Shown here one piece after another: positions 8,428 through 17,191 of a stretch of 64,000 nt of DNA. The notes under the pieces are model-generated. The model saw only the letters and a list, made by a program, of their open reading frames with translations. It was not told where the DNA came from and ran no database searches. The position numbers and the translations under genes are program-made. Origin of the DNA: Methylophaga thalassica MP (GTDB lineage: Bacteria; Pseudomonadota; Gammaproteobacteria; Nitrosococcales; Methylophagaceae); NCBI RefSeq assembly GCF_000214595.1, contig NZ_AFIG01000002.1:105876-169875 (forward strand), written 5' to 3'. Numbering within the stretch: the stretch's first letter is position 1; every line of letters begins with the position of its first letter.

Positions 8428-8459
8428 AAAAAACCTCTACCGATTATTATCGGTGGAGG
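8428..8459 (-). terminator. Strong hairpin terminator, acting mainly on the minus strand
   Basis: An 11-bp stem (CCTCTACCGAT 8434-8444 with ATCGGTGGAGG 8449-8459, one wobble) has a four-base loop. Read on the minus strand it is followed by TTTTTT (8433-8428). This would end transcripts from the minus-strand genes at 8540-17015. It may also slow plus-strand transcription after the 7629 gene. Confidence 0.7.
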
Positions 8460-8539
8460 GATTTCGACATATATTTTAGGCTGTTTTCTCACATTTTTGT
8501 ATGAACTATCTTCGTGAATTAGATTGCACAATAACCACT

Positions 8540-8791
8540 CTAGAAGTTACAACTATCGTTGATTTCACAAAGCTCCCCTGCGTCAGTGAGCATCAAGTAG
8601 GTTGTGTCAGGTAAAGCATAGTTTATTGCTTCTAAAACAGCATACCCATCTGAACGACCAATGAGCTTAATATCTTGAATTTCAACTTTCGCCCAGCTTG
8701 AATGTAACTTCCCGACCGATATTTCATTCTCAGTTGCGGCTAGCTCTCTAAGTATTTCCAGGGCACAGTTGACGATGAATTTATCACTCAT
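8540..8791 (-). CDS. Small hypothetical protein
   Basis: Protein of 83 residues on the minus strand, not recognised. It has a helical N-terminus (MSDKFIVNCALEILRELAATENEIS) and a strand-rich C-terminal part ending SCNF. No membrane segment or metal-binding cluster is seen. It lies 48 bases downstream of hupE and upstream of the minus-strand terminator, so it may be the last gene of the metal operon or an unrelated backbone remnant at its edge. Confidence 0.55.
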   Translation of the reverse strand: MSDKFIVNCALEILRELAATENEISVGKLHSSWAKVEIQDIKLIGRSDGYAVLEAINYALPDTTYLMLTDAGELCEINDSCNF

Positions 8792-8839
8792 ACTTTTTTA
8801 TCTCTCAAACACAAGTGAACTCTATGATTTCTATTAATA

Positions 8840-9889
8840 TCAGTGACTGTGGTAATCACCAAGACCATGACGATGAGCACTTTCATCATAGGTCTCTTGT
8901 TCCATGATAGGTTCTGGCTCTTGTTCTGAAATGACCTCACTGTCTATGTGATAATTTTCTCCATCATGGGTATGAAGCCTTTCGTCATAAGAGTTATCAA
9001 CTGAGACTGCAGGTACCTCTTCCTCAGCATTGTTATCCACATGGCTGTGATAATTACTACCGTCATGTGAGTGTTCAAAATCTTTCGAAGAGGCGTCACC
9101 GGTGAGTGCGCTGTTAGATAAAACCTCCGAAGAACTGGAAGCACTTTTCTTAATAGCTAAGGCCATATCTTGGTGTGTATGGAAGTGATCGTCTTTATTC
9201 ATTGGGAAGTCATCTGTGTATTTTGTGTGCGCGTATCCATGAAGTTGGAACGCCAACAAAAACAGACCAGCCACCATTAGACTGACATTAGAGGTGACTG
9301 CAAACTTAGTGAAGCTTTCACGCTTACGCCATACAGTGAGTAGAGCCAGCATTACAGCAAGTGCAACGATTTGACCTAACTCAACGCCGACATTGAATGC
9401 CAGGATTTTTGCTACTAAACCTTCTGTACCCAAAGGCAATTCTTGGAGGCGTGTAGACAGGCCAAAACCATGGATCAAACCGAAACCAAAGACCATCCAA
9501 ATTAAGCTAGGTGGATTTGTATTTAGATAGCGTTTGAAGCCATTTAGGTTGTCAAAGGCCTTGTAACAGACTGTTAACGCAATGACAGCATCAATCAAAA
9601 AGTAATTAATTTTGATGCCTAGCAGTGTGGCAAATATCAAGGTGATCGAATGGCCAACAGTAAATGCCGTGATGAATTTAACGATACTGCTGAACTTGGT
9701 TAGAAAGAACATGACACCAAATAAAAACAGCAGGTGGTCATACCCTGTAAGCATATGGGTTGCCCCTAAGCTTATGTACTCCATGAAGTTAGCATTGAGC
9801 ATGCGAGCCTGATCTTCAGGTGACATACCGTGACCAAAAGCTAACGGACTAATCAAAATTAGACCTAGCACTAACAACAATTTAAACAT
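8840..9889 (-). CDS. HupE/UreJ-family metal permease with His-rich tail
   Basis: Membrane protein of 349 residues. After a signal-like segment (LLLVLGLILISPLAFGHG) come helices with the family motifs YDHLLFLFG, FTVGHSITLI and FGLIHGFGLS, whose histidines fit Ni/Co handling. The C-terminal ~110 residues are an acidic, His-rich tail with repeats of the type HSHDGSNYHSH, HTHDGENYH and ending HSH, probably a metal buffer. I place the start at the ATG at 9889, which has an AAAGGA site, not further upstream inside czcA. It follows czcA by 28 bases in the same operon, which suggests nickel, cobalt or zinc resistance. Confidence 0.85.
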   Translation of the reverse strand: MFKLLLVLGLILISPLAFGHGMSPEDQARMLNANFMEYISLGATHMLTGYDHLLFLFGVMFFLTKFSSIVKFITAFTVGHSITLIFATLLGIKINYFLIDAVIALTVCYKAFDNLNGFKRYLNTNPPSLIWMVFGFGLIHGFGLSTRLQELPLGTEGLVAKILAFNVGVELGQIVALAVMLALLTVWRKRESFTKFAVTSNVSLMVAGLFLLAFQLHGYAHTKYTDDFPMNKDDHFHTHQDMALAIKKSASSSSEVLSNSALTGDASSKDFEHSHDGSNYHSHVDNNAEEEVPAVSVDNSYDERLHTHDGENYHIDSEVISEQEPEPIMEQETYDESAHRHGLGDYHSH

Positions 9890-9917
9890 GATTGCTTTTT
9901 CCTTTAATCCTTTGAGT

Positions 9918-12900
9918 TTATGTAGTTTTTTTGTTTGTTCTTTGCACGGTCCGGTATAGCGCCGGAAGTACAAACAAAGTCAATAACGTGGATGAAATAA
10001 CACCTCCAATAACAACAGTTGCTAATGGTCTTTGAACCTCTGAACCGATACCTGTATTGAGTGCCATAGGTACAAAGCCCAGAGATGCGACAAATGCTGT
10101 AGTAATGACAGGTCGTAAACGAGTCATTGCCCCTTTGACGATCGCTTCGGTCACTTCAAGTCCGTCTTTAAGCAGTTCCCGGATGAACGACACCATGACT
10201 AGGCCATTCAGAATGGCTATGCCTGAAAGTGCAATGAAGCCAACCGCAGCGGAAATAGAAAATGGAATATCCCTTATGACCAATGCCAGTACGCCACCAG
10301 TCAGAGCTAGTGGTACACCAGTGAATATCACCATGGCATCTTTAAAGGAGCGAAGCGCCAACAGAAGTAAGCCAACAATCATCAATAACGTTGCAGGCAC
10401 AACTACCATCAAACGTTGGGAGGCTGACTGAAGGCTTTGATATGTGCCGCCATACTCCACCCAATAACCAGCTGGAATATCAACTCGTTCATTGACGGTG
10501 CTCTTAACATCTTCCACGAAAGATCCTAAGTCACGACCCCGAACGTTAGCTGTGACGACAACTCGTCGTTTGCCATTTTCACGGTTAACCTGATTCAAAC
10601 CATCGGTGTAGCTAAAGTCGACAAGCTCCATTAAAGGGACATACCGTTGATTTGTAACTTGGATAGGTAAGGAACCCAGAGTATCGAGATCCGTACGACG
10701 ATCTTCAGGCAGCCTAACCGTAATATCAAAACTACGATCCCCTTCATAAAAGAGTCCTGATACCTGCCCACCAATCGCGATGGCGAGTTGGTCTTGAAGC
10801 ATGTCCAGGCTGACTCCGTAACGAGACATCACGTCGAATCTAGGCTCGATAGTGAGAAAAGGTAGACCTTTCGTTTGCTCTACTTGCACGTCAACGATAC
10901 CGTTGACGTCAGAAATAGCCTCCTCGATGTTACTGCCTACTTCGGCCAGTAAATCCAAGTCATCACCAAATACTTTTATCGCTAACTCAGCACGTACACC
11001 CGACAAAAGTTCATTGAATCTCATTTGAATTGGCTGAAGAAACTCATACCGATTACCTGGAATGTCACTAACTAACGCCTCTAGATCAGCAACAACTTCA
11101 CTCTTTAATTTATCCGGGTTAGGCCACTCAGAGCGTGGTTTAAGGATGATGAAGTTATCTGCAACACTAGGTGGAACAGCGTCTGTCGCAACATCAGCAG
11201 TACCAATTTTTGCAAATACCCTCTGTACTTCAGGCAATTCCTTAATTTTGCTTTCCAAGATTTGTTGGAACTCAATTGACTGAGAGAGTGATGTACCAGG
11301 AATGCGTAGTGCATGCATCGCAATGTCACCTTCATCAAGGTTAGGAACAAATTCACTTCCCAATTTGGTCGCATACCAGCCTGATAAAGCGACAAGTGAT
11401 GCAGCAAGCAAGAGCACCAGCCACCTAACTTTTATTGCCTTGATCAGTAACCACTGATAACCACTTTGTAGAACATTGAAAGTTTTGCTTTCTTTCTCGA
11501 CTAGTGGCTTTTTGAAAAGAAAAGCAATTGCAGCTGGTACGAATGTAACGGACAAGATCATTGCCGAAACCAAAGCGATGACAACGGTTATCGCCATAGG
11601 GTGGAACATTTTTCCTTCCACTCCTGTAAGAGAGAAAATCGGAAGGTAGACAGCCGTGATGATAAAGACACCAAACATTGCTGGCCTGATGACTTCGCGA
11701 GTGGCGCTATAGACCACGTCCAATCGTTCAGATAATGAGAGTGTTTTACCTTGCTTAGCTTCGATGCCTAAACGACGTAAACAGTTTTCAACGATGATGA
11801 TGGCGCCATCAACAAGAAGACCAAAATCTAGCGCGCCCAAACTCATGAGGTTCGCGCTGACTCGGGTTTGTACCATGCCCGATATTGTCATTAGCATTGC
11901 GAGAGGGATTACCGCTGCAGTTAATAACGCAGCACGAACATTGCCGAGTAAGAAGAACAGAATGACAATGACCAGTAATGCGCCTTCCAGCAGATTGGTT
12001 TGCACAGTCCTGAGTGTTTTATCAACGAGTTTGGTGCGATCATAAACAGCCTTTGCCACTATTCCTTCTGGCAAACTCGCATTGATGGCCTCTAGTTTTT
12101 CTGCCACACCTTTCGCTACTGTTCGGCTATTCTCTCCGACAAGCATGAAGACAGTACTCATTACGACTTCACGACCGTCCTGAGTGGCAGCACCCGATCT
12201 AAGCTCAATACCTTCTTGGACGTCTGCAAGGTCTTTTACACGTACAGGCATTTTCTTAGAGGACTTCACTAAGATATTGCCAATTTCTTGAAGACTACTT
12301 GCCTGACCAGGAACACGTAATAAAAGCTGTGCACCTTTCTTCTCAACAAAACCTACACCACGGTTTTGATTTCTGTTGGAGATCGCCTCAATAAGCTCTT
12401 GCTGTGAAACTTCATGGAAAAGTAGCTTTTCCGGTTTAATGGCTATCAATACTTCACGTTTAAAACCACCTATTGGGTTGACTTCGACGACTCCCGGGAC
12501 CCTCAGAAGCTGTGGTCTAATTATCCAGTCGTGAGCAGTCCGCAGGTCTGTAGGAGTGATTGCGCTTCCATCTTTTTTTGTTGCGCCAGGCCTTGCATCA
12601 ACGGTGAACATAAATATTTCACCGAGACCAGTAGCAATGGGACCTAGCTCCGGGTTTAATGAGGCCTGAAGTTTGGTCCTCACATTTGTGAGGCGCTCAT
12701 TGACCAGTTGTCTGGCGAAGTAGACGTCAGTGTCATCACTAAAGATGATTGTGACTTGAGATAGTCCGTAGCGAGACACTGAGCGGGTGTATTCAAGGTT
12801 AGGTAACCCCGCCATAGCAGTCTCAATAGGAAATGTAACTCGCTGCTCAACTTCTAAAGGCGTGTAGCCAGGTGCTTCAGTGTTGATAACTACCTGAACA

Positions 12901-13031
12901 TTGGTAATGTCTGGTACAGCATCAATAGGTAAACGGTTGAAGTTCCAGATCCCAAGCATGCTGACAAATAACACTAATGCCATGATCACTGAACGGCCAT
13001 TCAGAGACGCTCTTAATATGGTATCTAACAT
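9918..13031 (-). CDS. czcA: CzcA-type heavy-metal RND efflux pump (intact)
   Basis: Inner-membrane RND pump of 1037 residues, normal for the HME family. The signature of divalent-cation pumps is present in TM4: [19 protein letters not shown], with the acidic residues needed for proton coupling. The N-terminus has FNRLPIDAVPDITNVQVVINTEAPGYTPLEVEQRVTFPIE, also typical. It takes divalent cations (Co, Zn, Cd or Ni) from the periplasm or cytoplasm to the outside with CzcB and CzcC. Start ATG has an AGAGGAA site. It lies ten bases after czcB. The related but broken copy at 43935-47063 has the same organisation. Confidence 0.93.
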   Translation of the reverse strand: MLDTILRASLNGRSVIMALVLFVSMLGIWNFNRLPIDAVPDITNVQVVINTEAPGYTPLEVEQRVTFPIETAMAGLPNLEYTRSVSRYGLSQVTIIFSDDTDVYFARQLVNERLTNVRTKLQASLNPELGPIATGLGEIFMFTVDARPGATKKDGSAITPTDLRTAHDWIIRPQLLRVPGVVEVNPIGGFKREVLIAIKPEKLLFHEVSQQELIEAISNRNQNRGVGFVEKKGAQLLLRVPGQASSLQEIGNILVKSSKKMPVRVKDLADVQEGIELRSGAATQDGREVVMSTVFMLVGENSRTVAKGVAEKLEAINASLPEGIVAKAVYDRTKLVDKTLRTVQTNLLEGALLVIVILFFLLGNVRAALLTAAVIPLAMLMTISGMVQTRVSANLMSLGALDFGLLVDGAIIIVENCLRRLGIEAKQGKTLSLSERLDVVYSATREVIRPAMFGVFIITAVYLPIFSLTGVEGKMFHPMAITVVIALVSAMILSVTFVPAAIAFLFKKPLVEKESKTFNVLQSGYQWLLIKAIKVRWLVLLLAASLVALSGWYATKLGSEFVPNLDEGDIAMHALRIPGTSLSQSIEFQQILESKIKELPEVQRVFAKIGTADVATDAVPPSVADNFIILKPRSEWPNPDKLKSEVVADLEALVSDIPGNRYEFLQPIQMRFNELLSGVRAELAIKVFGDDLDLLAEVGSNIEEAISDVNGIVDVQVEQTKGLPFLTIEPRFDVMSRYGVSLDMLQDQLAIAIGGQVSGLFYEGDRSFDITVRLPEDRRTDLDTLGSLPIQVTNQRYVPLMELVDFSYTDGLNQVNRENGKRRVVVTANVRGRDLGSFVEDVKSTVNERVDIPAGYWVEYGGTYQSLQSASQRLMVVVPATLLMIVGLLLLALRSFKDAMVIFTGVPLALTGGVLALVIRDIPFSISAAVGFIALSGIAILNGLVMVSFIRELLKDGLEVTEAIVKGAMTRLRPVITTAFVASLGFVPMALNTGIGSEVQRPLATVVIGGVISSTLLTLFVLPALYRTVQRTNKKTT

Positions 13032-13040
13032 AGTTTCCTC

Positions 13041-14276
13041 TTAATGGTCGTGTGATGCGCCTGACTTATCTATGTCGGCTTTTATAACGTAACTGCTACT
13101 GGTGACGTATTCTGTTCCAGGTTCAAGACCACCCCTGACTTCAGCCCACTCACCAGCTTGTTCTCCTAACTCAAGCATTCGTACTTCGTAGGTAGTGCCT
13201 ACTTTTGCGTACACGACCTGAAAATCTCTAAATGCTTGAATGCCATCACGCTTAACCGAAAGAGGTACCTCGTGAATATTTGTGGTAACGGTTCCTTTCA
13301 CCATCGCCCCAGGGCTCAGGCTTCCTGATTGGTTTTTAATCGATACGCGTATTGCCACACCCTCAAGGCCGTCCATTTCAGGGCTTATGTAATCGATTTG
13401 ACCTTCTATGGGCGCAGCTACCCCTTCAATCACAAGAGAGACGGGGTTACCCAATTGAATTTTTGAACGATTTTCAGGGAAGACAAACAGCTCTGCGGCT
13501 AAAGACTTTTTATCTACAATTCGTAGTAACTCTTTACCTTTGGTTTGCTCGCCGGTATTAATGTTTCTGTTGGTAACGACGCCACTAATAGGGGCATAGA
13601 TAGTGTAAGAATTTAGACTTTTATCACTCTCTACCGTCAGAAGTGGCATGCCTTTTTTTACATCATCACCCAGATTGACATGTACCTTTCTCACAAGACC
13701 ATCAAAGCGGGCAGAAATGGTTCTGGTGTTCTCTATCGGTGAAATCAATTGCCCGTAGGCTGAAATGGTCTTACGTATGTTTGCTGGGCCAGCTTTCTCT
13801 GTTTTAATTCCGCTTGCCTTTGCTATTTCATCATTGATAACGACTCGGCCTTCAAAGTTGTCATAAGACCAGGTGTATTCTTTGCCTTGAAACTCGGCAT
13901 TAAGTTTCACAGCAAAAGAATGAGGCTCATAGATGGCCATATCTCCTCTCAAGTAGTCTTCCTGCTGATAAAATCCGATGTTATCTTTAACATCGCCCAG
14001 CCGATCTAGAACAACATCGACCTTGACGTTGTCTGGACTAATCGGTTGGCCTGATTGTGATGCCCATACCCTGAACTCAGGTGGAACTCCATCCTCGTAT
14101 ATGGCTAATTCAATGGCAAAATTACCCTGTCTTAGCATTCTTCCGTTGTTTGGTCCTTTCTCTACCTCTTCGTAGACAGCCTCCGCATTCTCCACTGCGT
14201 GTGCGGGAGTAGATACCAGCGGAAGTAACGCCAAATGCATAGCCAATATCAGGCCTTTACTGCGTAGATTTTTCAT
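13041..14276 (-). CDS. czcB: CzcB-type membrane-fusion protein
   Basis: Periplasmic adaptor of 411 residues with a signal peptide (LILAMHLALLPLVSTPAHA). An N-terminal domain of about 130 residues precedes the usual barrel-sandwich lipoyl halves (RKVHVNLGDDVKKGMPLLTVES and APISGVVTNRNINTGEQTKGKELLRI) and beta-barrel domain. The C-terminus ends with histidines (SGASHDH). It links CzcA to the outer-membrane CzcC. The gene sits between czcC and czcA with short gaps, so all three are co-transcribed. Confidence 0.9.
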   Translation of the reverse strand: MKNLRSKGLILAMHLALLPLVSTPAHAVENAEAVYEEVEKGPNNGRMLRQGNFAIELAIYEDGVPPEFRVWASQSGQPISPDNVKVDVVLDRLGDVKDNIGFYQQEDYLRGDMAIYEPHSFAVKLNAEFQGKEYTWSYDNFEGRVVINDEIAKASGIKTEKAGPANIRKTISAYGQLISPIENTRTISARFDGLVRKVHVNLGDDVKKGMPLLTVESDKSLNSYTIYAPISGVVTNRNINTGEQTKGKELLRIVDKKSLAAELFVFPENRSKIQLGNPVSLVIEGVAAPIEGQIDYISPEMDGLEGVAIRVSIKNQSGSLSPGAMVKGTVTTNIHEVPLSVKRDGIQAFRDFQVVYAKVGTTYEVRMLELGEQAGEWAEVRGGLEPGTEYVTSSSYVIKADIDKSGASHDH

Positions 14277-14293
14277 TAATGATTTCCTTTGAG

Positions 14294-15667
14294 TTACAGG
14301 GCAACACCAGCCAGGCGCTCAATTTCGACACGATTGAGGTGAGCCTGGAATTGCAGGTTTAATAATGTTTCTTGAGCCTGGATGAGGTCTTGCTGAACAG
14401 AGCTCCACTGAACAAAGCTGTACTTTCCTAACTTGTAGGCATTTTCTGCTTCATCAGCTGCGCGCTGAAGGCTGGGGATCACTTTTTCTTGTAGTGATGT
14501 GACAGAGTTTTGATACCGCTCATATGAACGAACGTAGTTCGCTAGGTCGGTTTCCATACGAATACGGGTAGCCTCAGCATCGGCACGGTAAGCTGCTTGT
14601 TCAGCTCCGAGTGCCCGTATTTGGGCCGCATTACGGTCAGGACGGCCCAGGGGGATCGTAAATCCGGCTACCAGACCATAATCATTGGCCGCTTCATTGC
14701 GACGAATTCCAGCGTTGAAACGCCATTGAGTTTTTGCTTCGGACTTAGCAAGTTCAGCTTTTGATTTGGCAACTCTCTCGTCGCTTAAGAAAATTTCGAT
14801 ATTCGGGTGATTGGTTAGATACTCTCTGAGTTGTTCAAAGTTAATACGTTTAGTTGGTAAATCTAAAACACCTTCAACCTCAGAAAACGACGGTTCGTAC
14901 TCCCCCCATTGAGAAGCCAGACTCTTAACGGCTGCATCAATTTCATAACTGCTGTTGTGGAGGGAGAGCTTTTTTTCTTCTAGATTAGCTATTGCCTGAT
15001 ACCTGTCTGCATCTGGAGCAGCTCCGGCTCTTACACGTCGGCTAACTTCTTTTTCTACACGCTCAAGCTCAGCTACGGCGTCATTTTCAAGCTCTTTTTT
15101 CTTTTGAAAGTACAGGGCAGAAAGATAATATCTCGCCGTTTCAGAAGCGATGTCTAATCGTTTTACTTCCTGCTGTATGACTAAGCTAGACTTCTCTCTC
15201 TCGGCAATAATGGTCCGTTTATCTAATAGCTCACTTTCTAGCAACCAACTTAGGCTCAGTGTGGATTGAGTACTTCTTATATTGCTGTATGAGCCTGTTC
15301 CCATGGCATCTTCAAGCATGAAACTAAGCTCTGGCCGTTGCCCCACACCTGCTTGCTGAATGTAGCCATCAGCGCCTTTAATTAGCTCGTTATATCCCGG
15401 TAAGTCTGGGTGTTGAAGCAATGTCTTATTGACAGCCTCTTTAAGTGAAATCGAATTTAAATTCTCCTTATCATCACTGGCATACACAGGTAGCCATGCA
15501 ATCATTGCCGTAGCAAAGACGACACCGATGAAAAGTTTGGTGAATAAAAACCGACCGACAATCGGTTTTTTATAGAAAGATTTTGGCTTTGGCGAGCCAT
15601 GAGTAATAACACCATAAAACCGACTACCAATCGGTTTTATGGGCAGAACTTTTTTTTGGTTTTCCAC
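14294..15667 (-). CDS. czcC: CzcC-type outer-membrane factor with operator-bearing leader
   Basis: TolC/OEP-family protein of about 457 residues with long coiled-coil repeats (EREKSSLVIQQEVKRLDIASETARYYL) and the C-terminal LGKYSFVQWSSVQQDLIQAQETLLNLQ pattern. It forms the outer-membrane channel of the Czc pump. I choose GTG at 15667, which has an AGGAG site eight bases upstream. The first ~50 residues are odd: KPIGSRF and KPIVGRF are encoded by two 23-bp DNA operators (15616-15638 and 15547-15569), and the real signal peptide (LFIGVVFATAMIAWLPVYAS) follows. No ATG, GTG or TTG lies in frame between the operators and the signal peptide, so the leader is probably translated. Confidence 0.85.
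   Translation of the reverse strand: MENQKKVLPIKPIGSRFYGVITHGSPKPKSFYKKPIVGRFLFTKLFIGVVFATAMIAWLPVYASDDKENLNSISLKEAVNKTLLQHPDLPGYNELIKGADGYIQQAGVGQRPELSFMLEDAMGTGSYSNIRSTQSTLSLSWLLESELLDKRTIIAEREKSSLVIQQEVKRLDIASETARYYLSALYFQKKKELENDAVAELERVEKEVSRRVRAGAAPDADRYQAIANLEEKKLSLHNSSYEIDAAVKSLASQWGEYEPSFSEVEGVLDLPTKRINFEQLREYLTNHPNIEIFLSDERVAKSKAELAKSEAKTQWRFNAGIRRNEAANDYGLVAGFTIPLGRPDRNAAQIRALGAEQAAYRADAEATRIRMETDLANYVRSYERYQNSVTSLQEKVIPSLQRAADEAENAYKLGKYSFVQWSSVQQDLIQAQETLLNLQFQAHLNRVEIERLAGVAL
15547..15569. promoter_or_regulatory. BlaI-type operator B inside the czcC leader
   Basis: Inverted repeat AAAACCGAC-N5-ATCGGTTTT, 23 bases, same arms and spacing as the sites at 15616 and 17061. It lies just downstream of the promoter-like sequence overlapping operator C, where a bound repressor would block transcription of czcCBA. 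Confidence 0.75.
15603..15638 (-). promoter_or_regulatory. BlaI-type operator C with overlapping promoter for czcCBA
   Basis: Operator AAAACCGAC-N5-ATCGGTTTT at 15616-15638. On the minus strand a -35-like TTGGTA (15630-15625) lies in the operator, and a -10-like TATTAC (15608-15603) follows after 16 bases. The same layout is seen at operator A. It would give a second, repressible promoter directly in front of the efflux genes. Confidence 0.6.
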
Positions 15668-15678
15668 AAAAGTCACTC

Positions 15679-16629
15679 CTAATGATGAAAAAAGGTTTCA
15701 ACGAGGTGATGGAAGGTGTCTAGGCTTAGCAGGCAAAATAAACTGATTAGAATGAGAGAACCATAAAGCGAGAAATTCGTGATGGTGCTTGCCGGTTGCT
15801 GCGTCAACAGGTTCTCGATGCGAGCCTTAACCTCATTGCCACTGAAGTTACATTGAATGTTGGCCTCTACTTGGCCTCTTTCATATGTACTGATAATTTT
15901 CGACACCTTCAATAAGGTAGTAGCAATATCAAACTTAGAAACTCCACTTGAGACCACAAAGCTATCTGCTATTAACTCCATTGAGAAAGCCATTTCATGC
16001 TGAAGCCTTTTGCTGATGCTTCTTGGGAAAAATGAGGACATAAAACCAAAAATGAGCTTTTTTAAGGAGTCTCTGTTCTTAACATGGCTGAGTTCGTGCA
16101 ACTGAACAATCTTTAACTCAGAGGCATCAAGCTTAGTTGCAAGACCTTTCGTTATGAATGTCTGGGGGTTGATTAGCCCTGCTGAGAACGCATTTGGCTC
16201 TCTAACGTCAAGGAGCCCCTCGCTATCAGAAAATGTCCTGAAGTGAGTGAATGTTTGTGCATGCCTAGCAGCTAATACACAGCTTTTGACAAAGGTGAAA
16301 CTGAATACAAGGATCAACAGTATTGTCGGATAAATATGCCAACTGTTTATTACAAACTCATTAGAATGATGCCAGTGCATCATATCAGACAATTTGGGGA
16401 AAATAGTCTCTAGTGATAATGCGAGGAGTACAGGCGAAGCTATAGCTAGTGCCCATGGCATACTTACCGTTAGCCACATAAGTTTTTGTTTACGAGCTGG
16501 AGCAAGGGTGAAGGACCACAAACCCGTGTTGGCACTAACTAATAAGCTTGATGCAAAAATACCGCTAAAGAACGCGACTGTCCCTAGAGAGAGTATATTA
16601 AGCAGGAACGCTGCTAGGTCAAAAAACAA
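15679..16629 (-). CDS. M56-family (BlaR1/MecR1-like) membrane metalloprotease
   Basis: Protein of 316 residues with about four membrane helices and a zinc protease motif HELSHVKNRD near residue 178, as in BlaR1/MecR1 signal transducers. The C-terminal penicillin-binding sensor domain of BlaR1 is missing; only a final helix and FHH remain. It starts with TTG (16629), six bases after the stop of the BlaI-like gene, with GGAG upstream. I infer that it senses metal stress and inactivates the BlaI-type repressor by proteolysis, so that the czc genes are expressed. The next gene, czcC, is 11 bases away. Confidence 0.85.
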   Translation of the reverse strand: MFFDLAAFLLNILSLGTVAFFSGIFASSLLVSANTGLWSFTLAPARKQKLMWLTVSMPWALAIASPVLLALSLETIFPKLSDMMHWHHSNEFVINSWHIYPTILLILVFSFTFVKSCVLAARHAQTFTHFRTFSDSEGLLDVREPNAFSAGLINPQTFITKGLATKLDASELKIVQLHELSHVKNRDSLKKLIFGFMSSFFPRSISKRLQHEMAFSMELIADSFVVSSGVSKFDIATTLLKVSKIISTYERGQVEANIQCNFSGNEVKARIENLLTQQPASTITNFSLYGSLILISLFCLLSLDTFHHLVETFFHH

Positions 16630-16634
16630 ACCAA

Positions 16635-17015
16635 TTACTCCACATCTGACATAGTTCGCTGCCTATCAATGAGCGCTTCCAGCTCAGAAATTTCTTTATC
16701 AGATAGGCTAGATGATATGGAAGAGAAAGCCGCATGAAGTGCACTTTCAGGGCTTTCAAAGAAGTCCTTGGTCAAGTCTACAAATAATTCTCCAATGAAG
16801 TCATCTTTTGTTTTTGCTGCTTGATATACATAGGCATAGCCAGTTTTATGGCGTTTCAGTAAACCTTTTTTGTAAAGCCTGTCTAGAGTACTTTGAATGG
16901 TATTCAGTGTGCCACCACGTTTAGGCTCAAAATACGCGTAAACCTGCTTAGCATCAGCATCACCATATTCCCAGAAAAATTGTAGCGCGGCTTTTTCAAG
17001 TTCACCTAAGTTCAC
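16635..17015 (-). CDS. BlaI/MecI/CopY-family repressor
   Basis: Winged-helix repressor of about 126 residues. It begins VNLGELEKAALQFFWEYGDADAKQVYAYF, close to the BlaI start pattern, and contains TLNTIQSTLDRLYKKGLLKRHKTGYAYVYQA for the recognition helix and wing. I choose the GTG at 17015 with AAGAAGG upstream, because a promoter (-35 at 17075-17070, -10 at 17053-17048) and operator A occupy the longer open frame up to 17075. It is first in the operon repressor-protease-czcCBA-hupE, and probably represses itself and czc by binding the three 23-bp sites. Confidence 0.88.
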   Translation of the reverse strand: MNLGELEKAALQFFWEYGDADAKQVYAYFEPKRGGTLNTIQSTLDRLYKKGLLKRHKTGYAYVYQAAKTKDDFIGELFVDLTKDFFESPESALHAAFSSISSSLSDKEISELEALIDRQRTMSDVE

Positions 17016-17047
17016 AGTATTGGTCACCTTCTTAGTTTGGCAAGTAA

Positions 17048-17083
17048 TCATTACACATGTAAAACCGATCGTCAATCGGTTTT
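17048..17083 (-). promoter_or_regulatory. Promoter with BlaI-type operator A
   Basis: Operator AAAACCGAT-N5-ATCGGTTTT at 17061-17083. The minus-strand -35 TTGACG (17075-17070) lies in its centre and a -10 TAATGA (17053-17048) follows after 16 bases. This is the expected autoregulated promoter for the repressor operon. Confidence 0.75.
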
Positions 17084-17191
17084 GTTGTTATTTTTCATGC
17101 TTGTGATGTTATAGGGAGTTAACTTAGCCACATGTATTCTCAATGGAAGCCTAAAAATAACGTCCGTCGAATCTGAATACAGTTATATCAT

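Noticed and set aside
9612..12045. Plus-strand frames opposite hupE and czcA
   Set aside because: They are shadows of long, well-conserved minus-strand genes and have no motifs of their own.
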